64,000 bases of DNA, from assembly GCA_011799875.1 (NCBI GenBank), contig CM022302.1, forward strand, positions 378,047,380 through 378,111,379, read 5' to 3'. The translations under genes and the position numbers were made by a program. Source of the DNA: Thinopyrum elongatum. Lineage: Eukaryota > Streptophyta > Magnoliopsida > Poales > Poaceae. The notes below the pieces were generated by a model. That model was given only the letters and a program-made list of their open reading frames with translations. It did not search any database and was not told the DNA's origin. Shown here in pieces: positions 21,820-32,706 of the stretch; within the stretch, counting starts at the first letter, position 1; each line of letters begins with the position of its first letter.

Positions 21820-23870
21820 CTAAGACCAAATGTTAGCCAGGCATGAAACAAACAAAGCTGTCCATATGAGTATAAAGTTTAGTTGACATGATGGGAACAA
21901 CTTTGGTTGCAATAAATTGTCACTCTTAGTCTCTATGAATGGTACCATATATTGACCAGCATGATTAGTGACAAGTTTATCTCTAACAAATAGATTACTC
22001 ATCTCGATTGGTCTTCCAAAATTAAGTAGAATCTTGCTAACGGGTGCATCAACAATATGATTTTGATCAAATTGGAAATTGAGTAAAATGTCTGCTAGGT
22101 GTACCTTTGTGAAGACGTCTGGAGGACACGATGGTTGCACAACTAGAACAATGCTTTGCTCGACTTCTGGATAATTCTCCAACGCCTCATCTTCCTCTTC
22201 TGGATCTCGTGCCATCTCATTTGGATTTGAGAAGTAGATTTCACTCGGATACACTTCATTAGTTGAATGCTCTTGTTCTTGATGTTCATCATTAACCGAA
22301 TTTTGTTCGGCCATATAACTTTGCTCTTGATTTTCATCAATTTCTTTGGCACAGAACTCGTAGGGTAGTATGTAAGCTCCCTCACATTCAGAAAAATCGA
22401 GCATGGCCAATTTGTTGTGTTTACCTTTCCTTTGCTCAGTGAAGCTTGCTTCTTCTATTTTGGTACACCCGACAAAAACTGGCTTGATGCACTCGGCACT
22501 AGCCGGCGATGCACTCGGCTTTGACTGGCTCGATGCACTTAATCCGGTTTCAACTGAATCCACCATTGTCTTGGCTTTAAAGGAATCGTTCGACTCGGCT
22601 ACAAACGACTTAGTCATACTTGAATTGGTTTCAACAGAATCAACAGTATTAGCCGAGCCAATCTTCTGTTGTTGATTTGCTTGTAAAGCTTCTTTTTTAT
22701 CTTGCCTCAGCATCGCAGAAGGGCCAACATGGTTGCTGCATGGAGGAAGGCACTTGACGTATTCGTGTAAATCTTCCTCTTCATGCTTCTTCTTGAGTGC
22801 TTCATAAGCCTGTCTATATTCTGCTGGTAATTCCTCAAAAGTCGGTGTGGTAAAATTATTAATGCAATTTCCTACAAGTTGTGGCTTGATCTTGTCCATT
22901 AGGGCCACATATTTTTCTTTAAATTCGGACCTGCTTGGATTGGCCTGCCCCCCAATGCTTTTATGATTTTTCGGCAATGAACTTATGTTGCCGAATTTTT
23001 GCAATTGTATAGGGGGTGTATAACATGCTGCAATGATAGGTGAAGACATATGCACTGTTGTTGAACCATATTTTCTCTCGCCAATTCGATCAATTGGCAA
23101 CACTTTGTCTTCTTGCAAAACCATAGCTTTTATCGCCTCATAATCAGGAACCAAGCCCTTTTCGTGTTGCTCAAGGCAAAGATCGCTAATTTTCTTATTT
23201 TGGGCTAAACTTTTTAAAGCAGCCACCACTACCTTATCTTCTACAATATTGGGCACAACCGCTCCTGTAAAATTTACATTTATTCGGCTATGACCAAGAA
23301 GGTGTGAAGCCGAATTATGAACATCTACAGCTGTGTATGGTGCTGAAAAATTACTGACATGAGGTGTAGCATATGACGGTTGAGAGTAACTGGCTGAATA
23401 GCTAGTAGTAGCATGGCCAATTCACTCATTCATCGTCATGGTTGGATTAGTATATTGCACATTACTTGCCGATGAATAAAAGGGTGAAACACTTTCTTGC
23501 ATGGCATTGGAAATTCTAACATGAGGTGCTTCAAATTTATTAACCGAACTCACCATGTTGTTCATCAGCATAACGATTTGTGGGGTTGCCGATGCATGAG
23601 AGTTGGGATACATATGGTGCATGTTACTAGTATCATAAGAAGTTGAAGCATGTAAATTACTTTGAATCAGCCCTTGCACGTAGTTAGATGCATGATTGAA
23701 AAAACTAGGGCTGGCCGATAGAGTATACTCATTGAACGATCTAGTAACACCATATGAATTATTTGCATCTACACAAGGGGATTGGGTATTCATATTACCT
23801 TTGTCGATTGCAAACCCTAGATGATGATCTCTTCGTAGCAAGAACAGGCCGGAGACCGTTCAAAGCTTCG
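21820..23870 (-). pseudogene. gag N-terminal ORF of non-autonomous Tat-like element
   Basis: One reading frame from the primer site at 23871-23888 to 21820, broken only by a TGA at 23422 (CGA to TGA is the simplest reading). The first 140 residues are Ser/Asn/Met-rich. The 478-residue lower part has a helical T-F-E-E-L-P-A-E-Y-R-Q-A-Y-E-A-L-K-K-K-H-E motif, a Ser/Ala-rich centre and an acidic Glu-rich stretch (about residues 330-385). There is no clear ATG at the 5' edge of either open part. It does not match the canonical capsid core by eye, so assignment as gag rests on position. Confidence 0.5.
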
Positions 23871-23888
23871 TCCCCAGCGGAGTCGCCA
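23871..23888 (-). other. Primer binding site of non-autonomous Tat-like element
   Basis: On the minus strand TGGCGACTCCGCTGGGGA, seven bases inside the 5' LTR edge. The TGG start and GC-rich pattern fit a tRNA 3' end; the tRNA species is not assigned. Confidence 0.75.
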
Positions 23889-23895
23889 AAAAGTG

Positions 23896-25420
23896 TGTTC
23901 GCACATGAACACGTCACCGTGTACCTCCAACACCGAGGGTGATGCACCGCAGCTCACGTCGAAGGAGACCTGTCCGGAAGAGCGGTACGCAAGCAATCCG
24001 GTGGGTGCTTTTCAGGACCCGAAACCCCACGCGCCCGGGAGGGACCCCGTCTGGACGCGCAGGGGCTATGGGCTGCCTTAGGTCGACCTGATCGCCCCTA
24101 GGTCCTCGAGGTTCGCCGCCCTACAAACGAAGAACGAATGAAGAACAAGAAGAAAGATACAAGGATAGGGGATAGATGAACATGAAAAAGTAGTAGATAT
24201 GTTTGTTTGATTGTGTGTTATTTCAATCAGCCATCACCCCTAACATATATAAGAAGCGGCTAGACTTCCCGTACAAGTAAAGGATTCATCTAGGCTTTCC
24301 TTACAAGAAAATTACATCAATTCACGTCCTGCAGTTCTAGTTTCAGTCCAACTCGGATTCAGCCCGAATCTGTCCCATACTTCTGTCCTGCTTCTTGCGC
24401 GGGCCGTAGAAATCACATACTAACTTGGATGGAGTCGAGTTCAACATCAAACTTGTCCGCCCCGATGATCTGCATAATACAACGCAGGTCACTTCTCCTT
24501 TTAAAGCCATATTTATGACTTTTAGGGCCCATCTTTAACTATGGGTCAGATTCAATTATGCAGTTTTCTGAACTGTCCGAGTCTTGTAACAACTTTGTAG
24601 GCCATATACTATCTCCGACGATGATGGCTCCAAAAGCAAGTTTACCGTTTCGACGATACGCACAACTTCCGTGTATAACACTTTTCCACCCGAGGTCATC
24701 TGAATAACCTTTTCGAGCCCATCTCCAACTTCTGGTCGGATTGACTTTAACAGCTTCCACTTTCCCGGCAAGCTTTCCACCCCGGCAAGCTTTCCACCCC
24801 GGTAAGGTTTCCACCCCGGCAAGGTTTCCACCCCGGCAAGTTTTCCACCCCGGCAAGCTTTCCACCCCAGCAAGCTTTCCACCCCGGCAAGGTTTCCACC
24901 CCGGCAAGCTTTCCACCCCGGTAAGCTTTCCACGCCGGCAAGCTTTTCATTTTGCCGGCAAGCTTTTTATTCGGCCGGCAAGCTTCATTTAGCCGGCAAA
25001 GGCCGAATAACTCACGCGACCCATCAGACACCGCCTAGGTGGGTGTCTGGTCCCTCGCGTCATTTTCACTCAGGACCGGTCCGCAAAGTGTTGCCTCTAA
25101 CTTTTGCATACGAACTCGGATTGGGACCTTTTTATATCAAAATCTTCTGTTTCGACGAGACGCACGACTTTCATGTTGAAACTTTTTCCATTTGAAGCCA
25201 TCTTAATTGGGTTTCAAGCCATTCTTTAATCTGGTGTCACCATGAGCATCTCTGAACTTGTCATGACTTTTGCATCCGAGCTCCGTTTTAGACCACTTTC
25301 ATATCCATCTTGATCTTCTCGAAGAAAGCCATCCCATGGTGACCTCCAATCATAAGTTTGAATTAATCTTGACATAGCTTAAAGCAACTTTTACGATTGT
25401 GCGACTTTTGAGCGTCAACA
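23896..25420 (-). repeat. 5' LTR of non-autonomous Tat-like element
   Basis: 1525 bases, highly similar to 17451-18924. The length difference is explained mainly by two extra minisatellite units (24764-24933 has ten) and one extra imperfect unit after them. Confidence 0.92.
24764..24933. repeat. 17-base minisatellite, ten units
   Basis: Ten consecutive variants of CCCGGCAAGCTTTCCAC, exactly 170 bases. Confidence 0.93.
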
Positions 25421-26940
25421 ACTAGCTCATTGATTAAAGATAGTTAAGGTTTCCTAACCATAGACATGAGTTGTCATTTAATAACGGGATCACATCATTA
25501 GGAGAACGATGTGATGGATAGACGCATTCATAAGCTTAGCAGCATATCGTGTCACTTAGTTTAATTGCTACAACTTTCTTCATGTCAAGTATTTGTTCCT
25601 TAGATCATGAGATCGTGCCACTCCCTGACACCGGAGGAATACTTTGTGGGTATCAAACTTCACTTCGTAACAGGGTGATTATAAATGTGCTCTACAGGTA
25701 TCTTGAAAAGTGTTTGTTGGGTTGCATGGATCAAGACTGGGATTTGCCACACCGTGTGACGGAGAGATATCTGGGCCCTCTCGATAATTCAACATCGTCA
25801 ATAGCTTGCAAGCATGTGACTAATGAGTTTAGTCATGGGTATGGCGATGTGAGTAAACGAGTAAAGAGACTTGCCGGTAACGAGGTTGAACTAGGTATGG
25901 CGATGCCAACAATCGAATCTCGGGCAAGTAACATATCGCTCGACAAAGGGAATTGTATACGGGATTAACTGAATCCTCGACATCATGGTTCAAACCGATA
26001 AAGATCTTCGTTGAATATGTGGGAGTCAATATGGGCATCCAGGTCCCGCTATTGATTATTGATCGAAGAGGAGTCTCGATCATGTCTACATGTTCTCGAA
26101 CCCGTAGGGTCACACACTTAACATCGGTAACACTAGGGTAGTATTGAGATATTCATATGGTGAAGTCTAAAAGTAGTTCGGAGTCCCAGATGGGATCCGG
26201 GACATCACGAGAAGCTCCGGAATGGTCCGAGGATAAAGATTTATATATGGGAAGTGATTTTCAGGCTGCCGGAAAAGTTCAACGGTATGCCGACAATGTA
26301 CTGGAGGCACCGAAGGGTTTAGGTCCACCAGGGGGTCCACCTTCCCCGGGGGCCTACTTGGACTAAAGGAGGGGCGCCCTGGCCTTCATGGGCCAGGCAA
26401 ACCAGCCCCCTAGGGCCCATATGCGGTGCCCTCCCTGGCTTGGGGGGCAAGCCACCACCTCTGGCTTCTGCCCCTCCCTTGGAGGGGCTAGGGCTGGCCG
26501 GCCCCTCCCTCACCCCTATAAATAGTGGGGAGGCACAGAGGGGTTTCCCCCTTCCACCCTTGGACGCCCCTCCCTCTCCCTCCATCTCCTCGTTCCATTA
26601 GTGCTTGGCAAAGCCCTACCGGCATTCCGTTGCCGCCACCACCACCACGCCATCGTCCTGGTTCAGATCCCATCTAACTCTCCACTGTCGCTTGCTAGAT
26701 CAAGAAGGAGGAGATGTCACCGAGCCATACGTGTGCACATCTTGGACGTGTCATTCATGCGGTGCTCGGATCGAATTGGATCGCGAAGGAGTATGACTAC
26801 GCCAACCACGATTTCTAGATGTTAATGCTTTTGATCTACAAGGTATGTAGACACACTCCCCTCTTGTTGCTAGCATCTCCATAGAATAGATCTTGGGTGT
26901 TTCGTAGGAATTTTTTTTGTTTTCCATGCTATGTTCCACA
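25421..26940 (+). repeat. Angela-like 5' LTR, remainder
   Basis: Continuation of the Copia LTR after the duplicated ACTAG. The TATA box is at 26517-26524 (CCTATAAATAG). The LTR end is eroded: the expected ...CCAACA terminus reads GTTCCACA at about 26940. Confidence 0.88.
26517..26524 (+). promoter_or_regulatory. TATA box of Angela-like LTR
   Basis: TATAAATA preceded by CC in a pyrimidine-rich context, at the usual position in BARE1/Angela LTRs. Confidence 0.7.
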
Positions 26941-27541
26941 TCAGTGGAGCTAGGTCTATGCTTAGATGTTATGCACGAGTAGAACACAAATTGATTGTGG
27001 GCGTTGATGTTCGGATTGCTTATCACCTTGTCATATTTGGATTTGGTGGTATTGTGGGATGAAGCGGTCCAAACCAACTTTACTTGTCCTCGCACAAGAG
27101 ACCGGTTCCACGATTGACATGCAACTTGTATTGCATTAAGTGGATGGCGGGTGTCTGTCTCTCCTACTTTCGTTGAATCTGATTTGATAATGATGGTCCT
27201 TGTAGAAGGTTAAAAGGCAACTTGTATATCACCATTGTGGCTTTGCATAGATAAGAACGGTTCTCATAGATTGCCCCTAGAAGCCACATAAAACATGCAA
27301 CAACAAAGTAGAGGACGTCTAACTTGTTTTTTGCAAGGAATGTGATGTGATGTGGTATGGCCATGACGTGATATGATATATGTGATGTATGAGATGATCA
27401 TGTTTTGTAATAGGTTCACGACTTGCATGTCGATGAGTACGGCGACCGGCAGAAGCCATAGGGTTGTCTTAATTTATTGTATGACATGCGTGTCAATCAT
27501 TAAACGCCATGTAATTGCTTTAGTTTATCGCTATGAGTTAG
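26941..27541 (+). other. Angela-like leader with decayed primer site
   Basis: The leader begins ...GAGCTAGGTCTATGCTTAGATG, continuing into the known BARE1/Angela untranslated leader. The initiator-Met primer site (normally TGGTATCAGAGC next to the LTR) is scrambled and shortened. It stops at 27541 where the Sabrina-like LTR begins; the presumed target is GTTAG (27537-27541). Confidence 0.75.
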
Positions 27542-29106
27542 TGATACGTCTCTAACGTATCTATAAATTTTTATTGTTCCACGCTGTTATATTATCAATC
27601 TTGGATGTTTTATATTCATTTACTAGCAACTTTATATCATTTTTTGGGACTAACCTATTGACATAGTGCCCAGTGTCAGTTGCTGTTTTTTGCTTGTTTT
27701 TTACTTCGTAGAATATCAATACCAAATAGAGTCCAAATGCCATGAAACTTTTTGGAAAATTTTTTCTGCCCAGAATACACCCAGGAGGCCCAAGAAGTGC
27801 ACCAGAGGGGGCCTGTGGGGCCCACTAGGCACCAGGGCGCGCCCGAGGCCCCAGGCATGCCCTGGTGAGTAGTGGAGCCCACAGGCACCCCCTCCAACGA
27901 CTATTAGCTCTATAAATACTCTAAAATCCCCAAAACCCTAGGGGAGTCAAGAGAAAATAGTTTTCGCCGCCGCAACTTCCAGAACCACGAGATCCAATGT
28001 AGAGGCCTTTTCTGGCACTCTGCCGGAGGGGTCAATGATCACGGAGGGGTTCTTCATCATCACCCTTGCCCCTCCGATGATGCGTGAGTAGTTTACCACA
28101 AACCTACGGGTCCATAGGTAGTAGCTAGATGGCTTCTTCTCTCTTTTTGATCTTCAGTACAATATTCTCCTCGATGTTCTTGGAGAACTATTTGATGTAA
28201 TGACTTTTTGCGGTGTGTTTGTTGGGATCCGATGAATTATGAGTTTATTATCAAATCTATTTATGAATATTATTTGAGTCTTTGCTAAACTCTTTTATGC
28301 ATGATTGTTATAGCCTCATATTTCTTCTTCGAAAATTTAGTTTGGTTTGGCCAACTAGATTGATTTTTATTGCCATGGGAAGAGGTGCTTTGTGATGGGT
28401 TCGATCTTGCAGTGCTCAATGTCAGTGACAGAAGGAGACATGACATGCATGTATCATTGCCATTAAGGATAAAAAGATGGGGTTTATTCCTACATGAATA
28501 GATATTGTCTACATCATGTCATCGTTCTTATTGCATTACTCCATTTCTTCATGAACTTAATACACTAGATGCATGCTGGATAGCGGTCGATGTGTGGAGT
28601 AATAGTAGTAGATGCAGGCAGGAGTCGGTCTACTAATCTTGGATGTGATGCCGATATACATGATCATTGCCTTGAATATCATCATAATTATTTGCTCTTC
28701 TGTAAGTTACCCAACAGTAATTTGTTTACCCACCGTATGCTATTTTCTCGAAAGAAGCCTCTAGTGAAATCTACGGCCCCCGACTCTATTTTCCTATCAT
28801 ATTAAAAACCCAAAAATACCTTGCTGCACTTTTTCTTTATTCATTTTATTTTATATTTTTGTTAGATCTATTTATCAAATCTCATACAATTTAATCGATC
28901 TCAATACCAAGGAGGGATTGACAACCCCTCTTACGCGTTGGGTTGCAAGTATTTGTTATTTGTGTGCAGGTGTTATTTACATAGTGTGGGTGGATCCTCC
29001 TACTGGATTGATAACCTTGGTTTCATAACTGAGGGAAATACTTACCGTTGCTGTGCTGCATCATCCTCTCCTCTTCGGGGAATACCAACGCAGATACAAG
29101 CAATCA
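27542..29106 (+). repeat. Sabrina-like 5' LTR
   Basis: TGATACGTCTC at the start, CAATCA at the end. It matches the reverse complement of 5267-6866. A palindrome at 27811-27885 lies just upstream of the TATA box TATAAATA (27911-27918). Confidence 0.9.
27911..27918 (+). promoter_or_regulatory. TATA box of Sabrina-like LTR
   Basis: TATAAATA, 25 bases after the outer arm of the palindrome 27811-27885. Confidence 0.6.
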
Positions 29107-29117
29107 GGAAGAATTTC

Positions 29118-29135
29118 TGGCGCTGTTGCCGGGGA
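29118..29135 (+). other. Primer binding site, tRNA-Asp type
   Basis: TGGCGCTGTTGCCGGGGA, 11 bases after the LTR. It is complementary, with one mismatch, to the plant tRNA-Asp 3' end used by Athila elements. The same site occurs in the 48-58 kb element (56954-56971, minus). Confidence 0.85.
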
Positions 29136-29368
29136 GGATCAAGTCTTCCGTTCACGTGCCAATCTCTGGCACCGGGGAGACGCCATCAACATCTATCAAG
29201 TACATCTCATCTCCTTGCAATTTACTTTATTTGCCATTTGCCTCTCGTTTTCATCTCCCCCACTTCTAAAACTTTTTCAGAAAAACACAAAAATATTTTC
29301 CTTTTTATTTGCCTTCTTTTTCGTTTGCCTTTTTCTCGTTCGATCTTTTGTTTGCTTGCCTCGTCATT

Positions 29369-29917
29369 ATGTCTAGTATTACTACCCCTCCTTTGACACC
29401 GGATTTTGAAGTTCTATACATCAAACAGAAACAAGGAGAAAATTTGAAAGACGCTTGGTATAGGTTATTGGAATCTTAACGTATTTGCAATATAAAAGGA
29501 GATGAAAAAATTTTGCTTCATAATTTTTATATAGGTTTAACCATGCATCGTAGACAACTTTTCGATTTTGCCGCTAAAGGGAATTTTGTTGATATTGATG
29601 CTAATTCTGCTTATGAAATAATAGAGGGAATACTGGGAGTTCCACCACCACCCAAGGGGTTTACTTTTACTCAAGAGGGGATTCAGATATTAGATAAATT
29701 GGGTGATATATAGAAAAATTTGGTTGCATTACAAAAGTCTAATGAACCTCTTAAAAATATTAGTGGAAACCTCAATCGCATGAATACTTTGATTACCTTG
29801 TGTAATAAGCGGTTGGATATTTTAGATCTCAAGATGGTCTCATTTCCTGAGAATAATGGGAAACGTAAAGAGCCTCCCGGATTTGAGAAAACACTTATAA
29901 AGGTTGCAAAAACTTAA
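29369..29917 (+). pseudogene. gag: Athila-type gag relic
   Basis: One frame from ATG 29369 to 29917 with two stops (TAA 29477-29479, TAG 29711-29713). It shows a Trp-Tyr-Arg-Leu-Leu segment, then F-Y-x-G-L-x-x-x-x-R-x-x-x-D-x-A-A-x-G-x-F, the conserved centre of Athila gag, and a helical C-terminal part. It is much shorter than a full gag and has no zinc knuckle. The TAG is readily explained as CAG to TAG. Gag would form the particle; this copy cannot be translated through. Confidence 0.72.
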
Positions 29918-32179
29918 GATAAAAATACTTGAATCTATGCATTATGCCCAACTAGGGGCATAAAACAGTAGCACTTGTTGGGAGGCAACCCAATGAATAA
30001 AATATTTTTTTCTCTTTTTGTTTCTGTTCTTGTGTGTTTACACAATTATCCTACTGTTATGATTGTGTTTTTATTCTTTAATTAGTGTTTGTGCTAAGTA
30101 AAGCCTTTAGGATCATGTTGGGTGATAGTTGATTTGATCTTGTTGAAACACAGAAACTTTTCTATCCAGTAGCAGAATTTTTAAAAACACAGAAGTGACA
30201 AAAAATTCTGATATTTTTACACAAGTTTGATATACAAATTTCCTACGTTGTCCTAAATTTTCAGATTTTTTGAGTTACAGAAGTATGAGAAAAATTTGAG
30301 TCTTTACAGACTGGACTGTTTTTGACAGATTCTGTTTTCGTTGCATTGTGTGCTTATTTTGATGAATCTATGGATTGTATCGAGGGGGTATAAGCCATGG
30401 TAAAGTTAGAATACAGTAGGTATAATGCAATAACAAAATATGAATGGGTTTGCAACAGTACTTAAAGTAAAGATTGGTTTTGTTATACTAACGGATCTCA
30501 TGAAGGTTTTTGTTAAGTTTTGTGTGATTGAAGTTTTCAAGTTTTGGGTGAGATCACGATGGATGAAGGAATAAGGAGTGAAAAGAGCCTAGGCTTGGGG
30601 ATGCCCATGGCACCCCAAGGTAATATTCAAGGAGTACCAAGCAACTAAGCTTGGGGATGCCCCGGAAGGCATCCCCTCTTTCTTCTAAGGACCATCGGTA
30701 ATTTTACTTGGAGCTATATTTTTATTCGTCACATATTATGAGTTTTGCTAGGAGCGTCTTGTATTATATGAGTCTTTGCTTGTTTTGCTTTTTAGTTTGT
30801 CACAATCATCCTTGCTGGACACACCTATTTGAGAGAGCCATAATTATGCTATGATTTGTTAGAATTGCTCTATATGCTTCACTTAAATTTTTTGAGCTAT
30901 GGAATTGCTCTAGTACTTCACTTATATCTTTTTGAGCATGGTGGTGGTCTAGTTTTTGAAGAAATACTCTCATGCTTCACTTTGATTATTTTGAGAGTTA
31001 GTAAAATTTTAAAGAAATATCCTCTCAATGCTTTGCTTATATTATTTTGAGAGATGAAAATTGTTTTGAATAAATATGTACTCTCATGCTTCACTTAAAT
31101 TTATTTGAGAGCTTTGCTAGTAGCAATGGTAATATATGAAATTAGTCCCAAAGTGATAGATATTCAAGAGGGATATAATAAAAACTTTCATGAAGATCAT
31201 TGGATATTATAAACTTGATTCCTTGTAATAGTTTTGAGATATGGAGATAGTAATATGTGAGTCATGTTGGTGAGTAATTATGCTTTAGTAAGAATATTGG
31301 TGTTAAGGTTTGTGATTCCCTATGCAAGCACGAAATTCAATAGTTATGCAATGAAGTTACATCCTACTTGTGGTGCATTATTCGGTGTTAGTTATGTTTA
31401 ATGCTCGATTATGAATGTTTTTGTTTTTTGGTTGGTCGCTTCTCAATCTATTTGCTATCCTCCATTTGTACTAAGCGGGAATACTGCTTGTGCATCCAAC
31501 TCCTTAAACCCAAAGTTGTGCCAAATGAGTCCACCATACCTACCTATATGTGGTATTTCCATGCCGTTCCAAGTAAATTTGTATGTGCCAACTCTAATTT
31601 TCAAAATAAATTTCCTTTTTGTGTGCTCGTACCACTCATGAATCGGCAGGGAGTGGCCAATATTTTCCATGCTAGATATTTTATTCTCAAGATGAGTGTT
31701 TATTCACTTGTCATTGCACGAGAGTGTGGCAAGGTAATAGGGATGCCCAGTCCCGAAATGAAAAAAAATAATATTTTATGTTGTCAAAAATAAATTCCTT
31801 GGAAAGTGTTGGTATGGAAGGCACCCGTGGATACGGTTAGCCATGGATTGTGAAAGAATGGTGGACAAAGGAATACACTTTATTTTATGTTTTTGAACCG
31901 CCTATAATTTATCTAGCATGGAAAGTATTGGGAATTCTCGGTCGTTTTCGTTGACAGGAAAAGCATGCCTCTCAAAACAATTTTATCTCTCAATTTAAGC
32001 TTTGAGCTCTGGCACCTCTACAAATCTCTGCTTCCCTCTGCGAAGGGCCTATCTATTTACTTTTATGCAATTTTTATTTTTATTGAGTCTCCATCTTATC
32101 TTATAAAGCACCAACTAGGGAACACTATTATCATACTTGTGCATTGGGCATACACTATTGCAGGATGCTGCTAACGTGA
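29918..32179 (+). other. 3' noncoding region of Sabrina-like element
   Basis: AT-rich, with conserved Athila-group landmarks: TTGGGAGGCAACCCAA at about 29979-29996 (hairpin), a perfect hairpin at 30653-30676, and repeated CTCTCATGCTTCACTT-type phrases between 30860 and 31110. The 31440-31930 block is recognisably shared, in reverse, with the start of the internal region at 61690-62110. No coding sequence is supported. Confidence 0.7.
30653..30676. repeat. Perfect 9-bp stem, 6-base loop hairpin
   Basis: GGGGATGCC, loop CCGGAA, GGCATCCCC, directly after AAGCTT. Possible RNA structure in the retroelement transcript. Confidence 0.8.
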
Positions 32180-32209
32180 CACTACAATCAGAGACCCTTG
32201 GATGAAACT

Positions 32210-32706
32210 GTGTGCGATGCATTAATCATAAATGGTGATGTAATAAAACCGTCAAAAAAGATACAAAATGTTTGCGATGGTGGAGACAACAAACACATTT
32301 CATATTATAGTTGGGTGTGCGATGCGTGGCATATAGTTCACTCCAATGAACGGTTTGCGATGAGCATAACAGCAGAAATGGTCAGACGAATGAAGGTGTG
32401 TGCGATATACGGCATACAGTTCACCCGGATGAACTGTTTGTGATTAGGCAAGACAACAGAAATGGTTGGGTAGATCAAGGTGTGTGTGCGATTGACGATA
32501 TACAGTTCACTCGGATGAACTGTTTGCGGTTAGGCAACACAATAGAAACGGTCAGCCATATCAAGGTGTCTGCAATTGACGGCATACACTTCACACGGAT
32601 GAACTGTTTGCGATTAGCGACAACAAACAGAAACAGTTAGACAGATCAAGGTGTGTGCGCTAGACGGGCACACATTCTATTTAAAAGAAGCGTGCGCGAT
32701 GGTAAT
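32210..32706. repeat. Alternating subterminal repeats of CACTA candidate
   Basis: Two unit types alternate: GTGTGCGAT-x-GACGGCATACAGTTCAC and GTTTGCGATTAGGCAACAACAGAAACGGTCAG-like, giving a period of about 85 bases. Roughly four dimers lie between 32313 and 32690. The array is cut by the chromovirus LTR at 32707. Confidence 0.8.

Larger units (their letters stand above)
17451..25420 (-). mobile_element. Non-autonomous Tat-like Gypsy element with gag and RNase H relic
   Basis: LTRs of 1474 (17451-18924) and 1525 bases (23896-25420), TGTTCG...TCAACA on the plus strand, are flanked by the perfect TSD ACTAG (17446-17450, 25421-25425). The primer site next to the right LTR and the polypurine tract next to the left one show minus-strand orientation. 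The internal region has a long gag-like coding stretch but no protease, RT or integrase core. A second-type RNase H with its pre-integrase linker survives in decayed form. It must have depended on enzymes from a related element. Confidence 0.88.
17284..27541 (+). mobile_element. Angela/BARE1-like Copia element, 5' part, split by nested insertion
   Basis: It begins TGTTGGAAATATGCCCTAGAGG, the characteristic start of the Angela/BARE1 LTR. The LTR is split at 17450 by a 7970-base insertion and continues at 25421 after the duplicated ACTAG. LTR plus insertion-free length is about 1.69 kb, usual for the family. It is followed by a decayed primer site and leader to 27541, where a Sabrina-like element is inserted. 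Gag-pol and the 3' LTR are not in the window; if present they lie to the right. Confidence 0.88.
27542..32179 (+). mobile_element. Sabrina-like, pol-less Athila-group element (5' part)
   Basis: A 1565-base 5' LTR (27542-29106), a tRNA-Asp-type primer site, a short gag relic and then a long 3' noncoding region. There is no protease, RT or integrase between gag (ends 29917) and the 3' region. It is therefore a non-autonomous derivative, as known for Sabrina. The 3' LTR is not reached: the element is interrupted at 32180 by the CACTA candidate. Confidence 0.82.

Noticed and set aside
29118..29135. tRNA gene matches at primer binding sites
   Set aside because: Only the 18 bases complementary to the tRNA 3' end are present; there is no cloverleaf around them.
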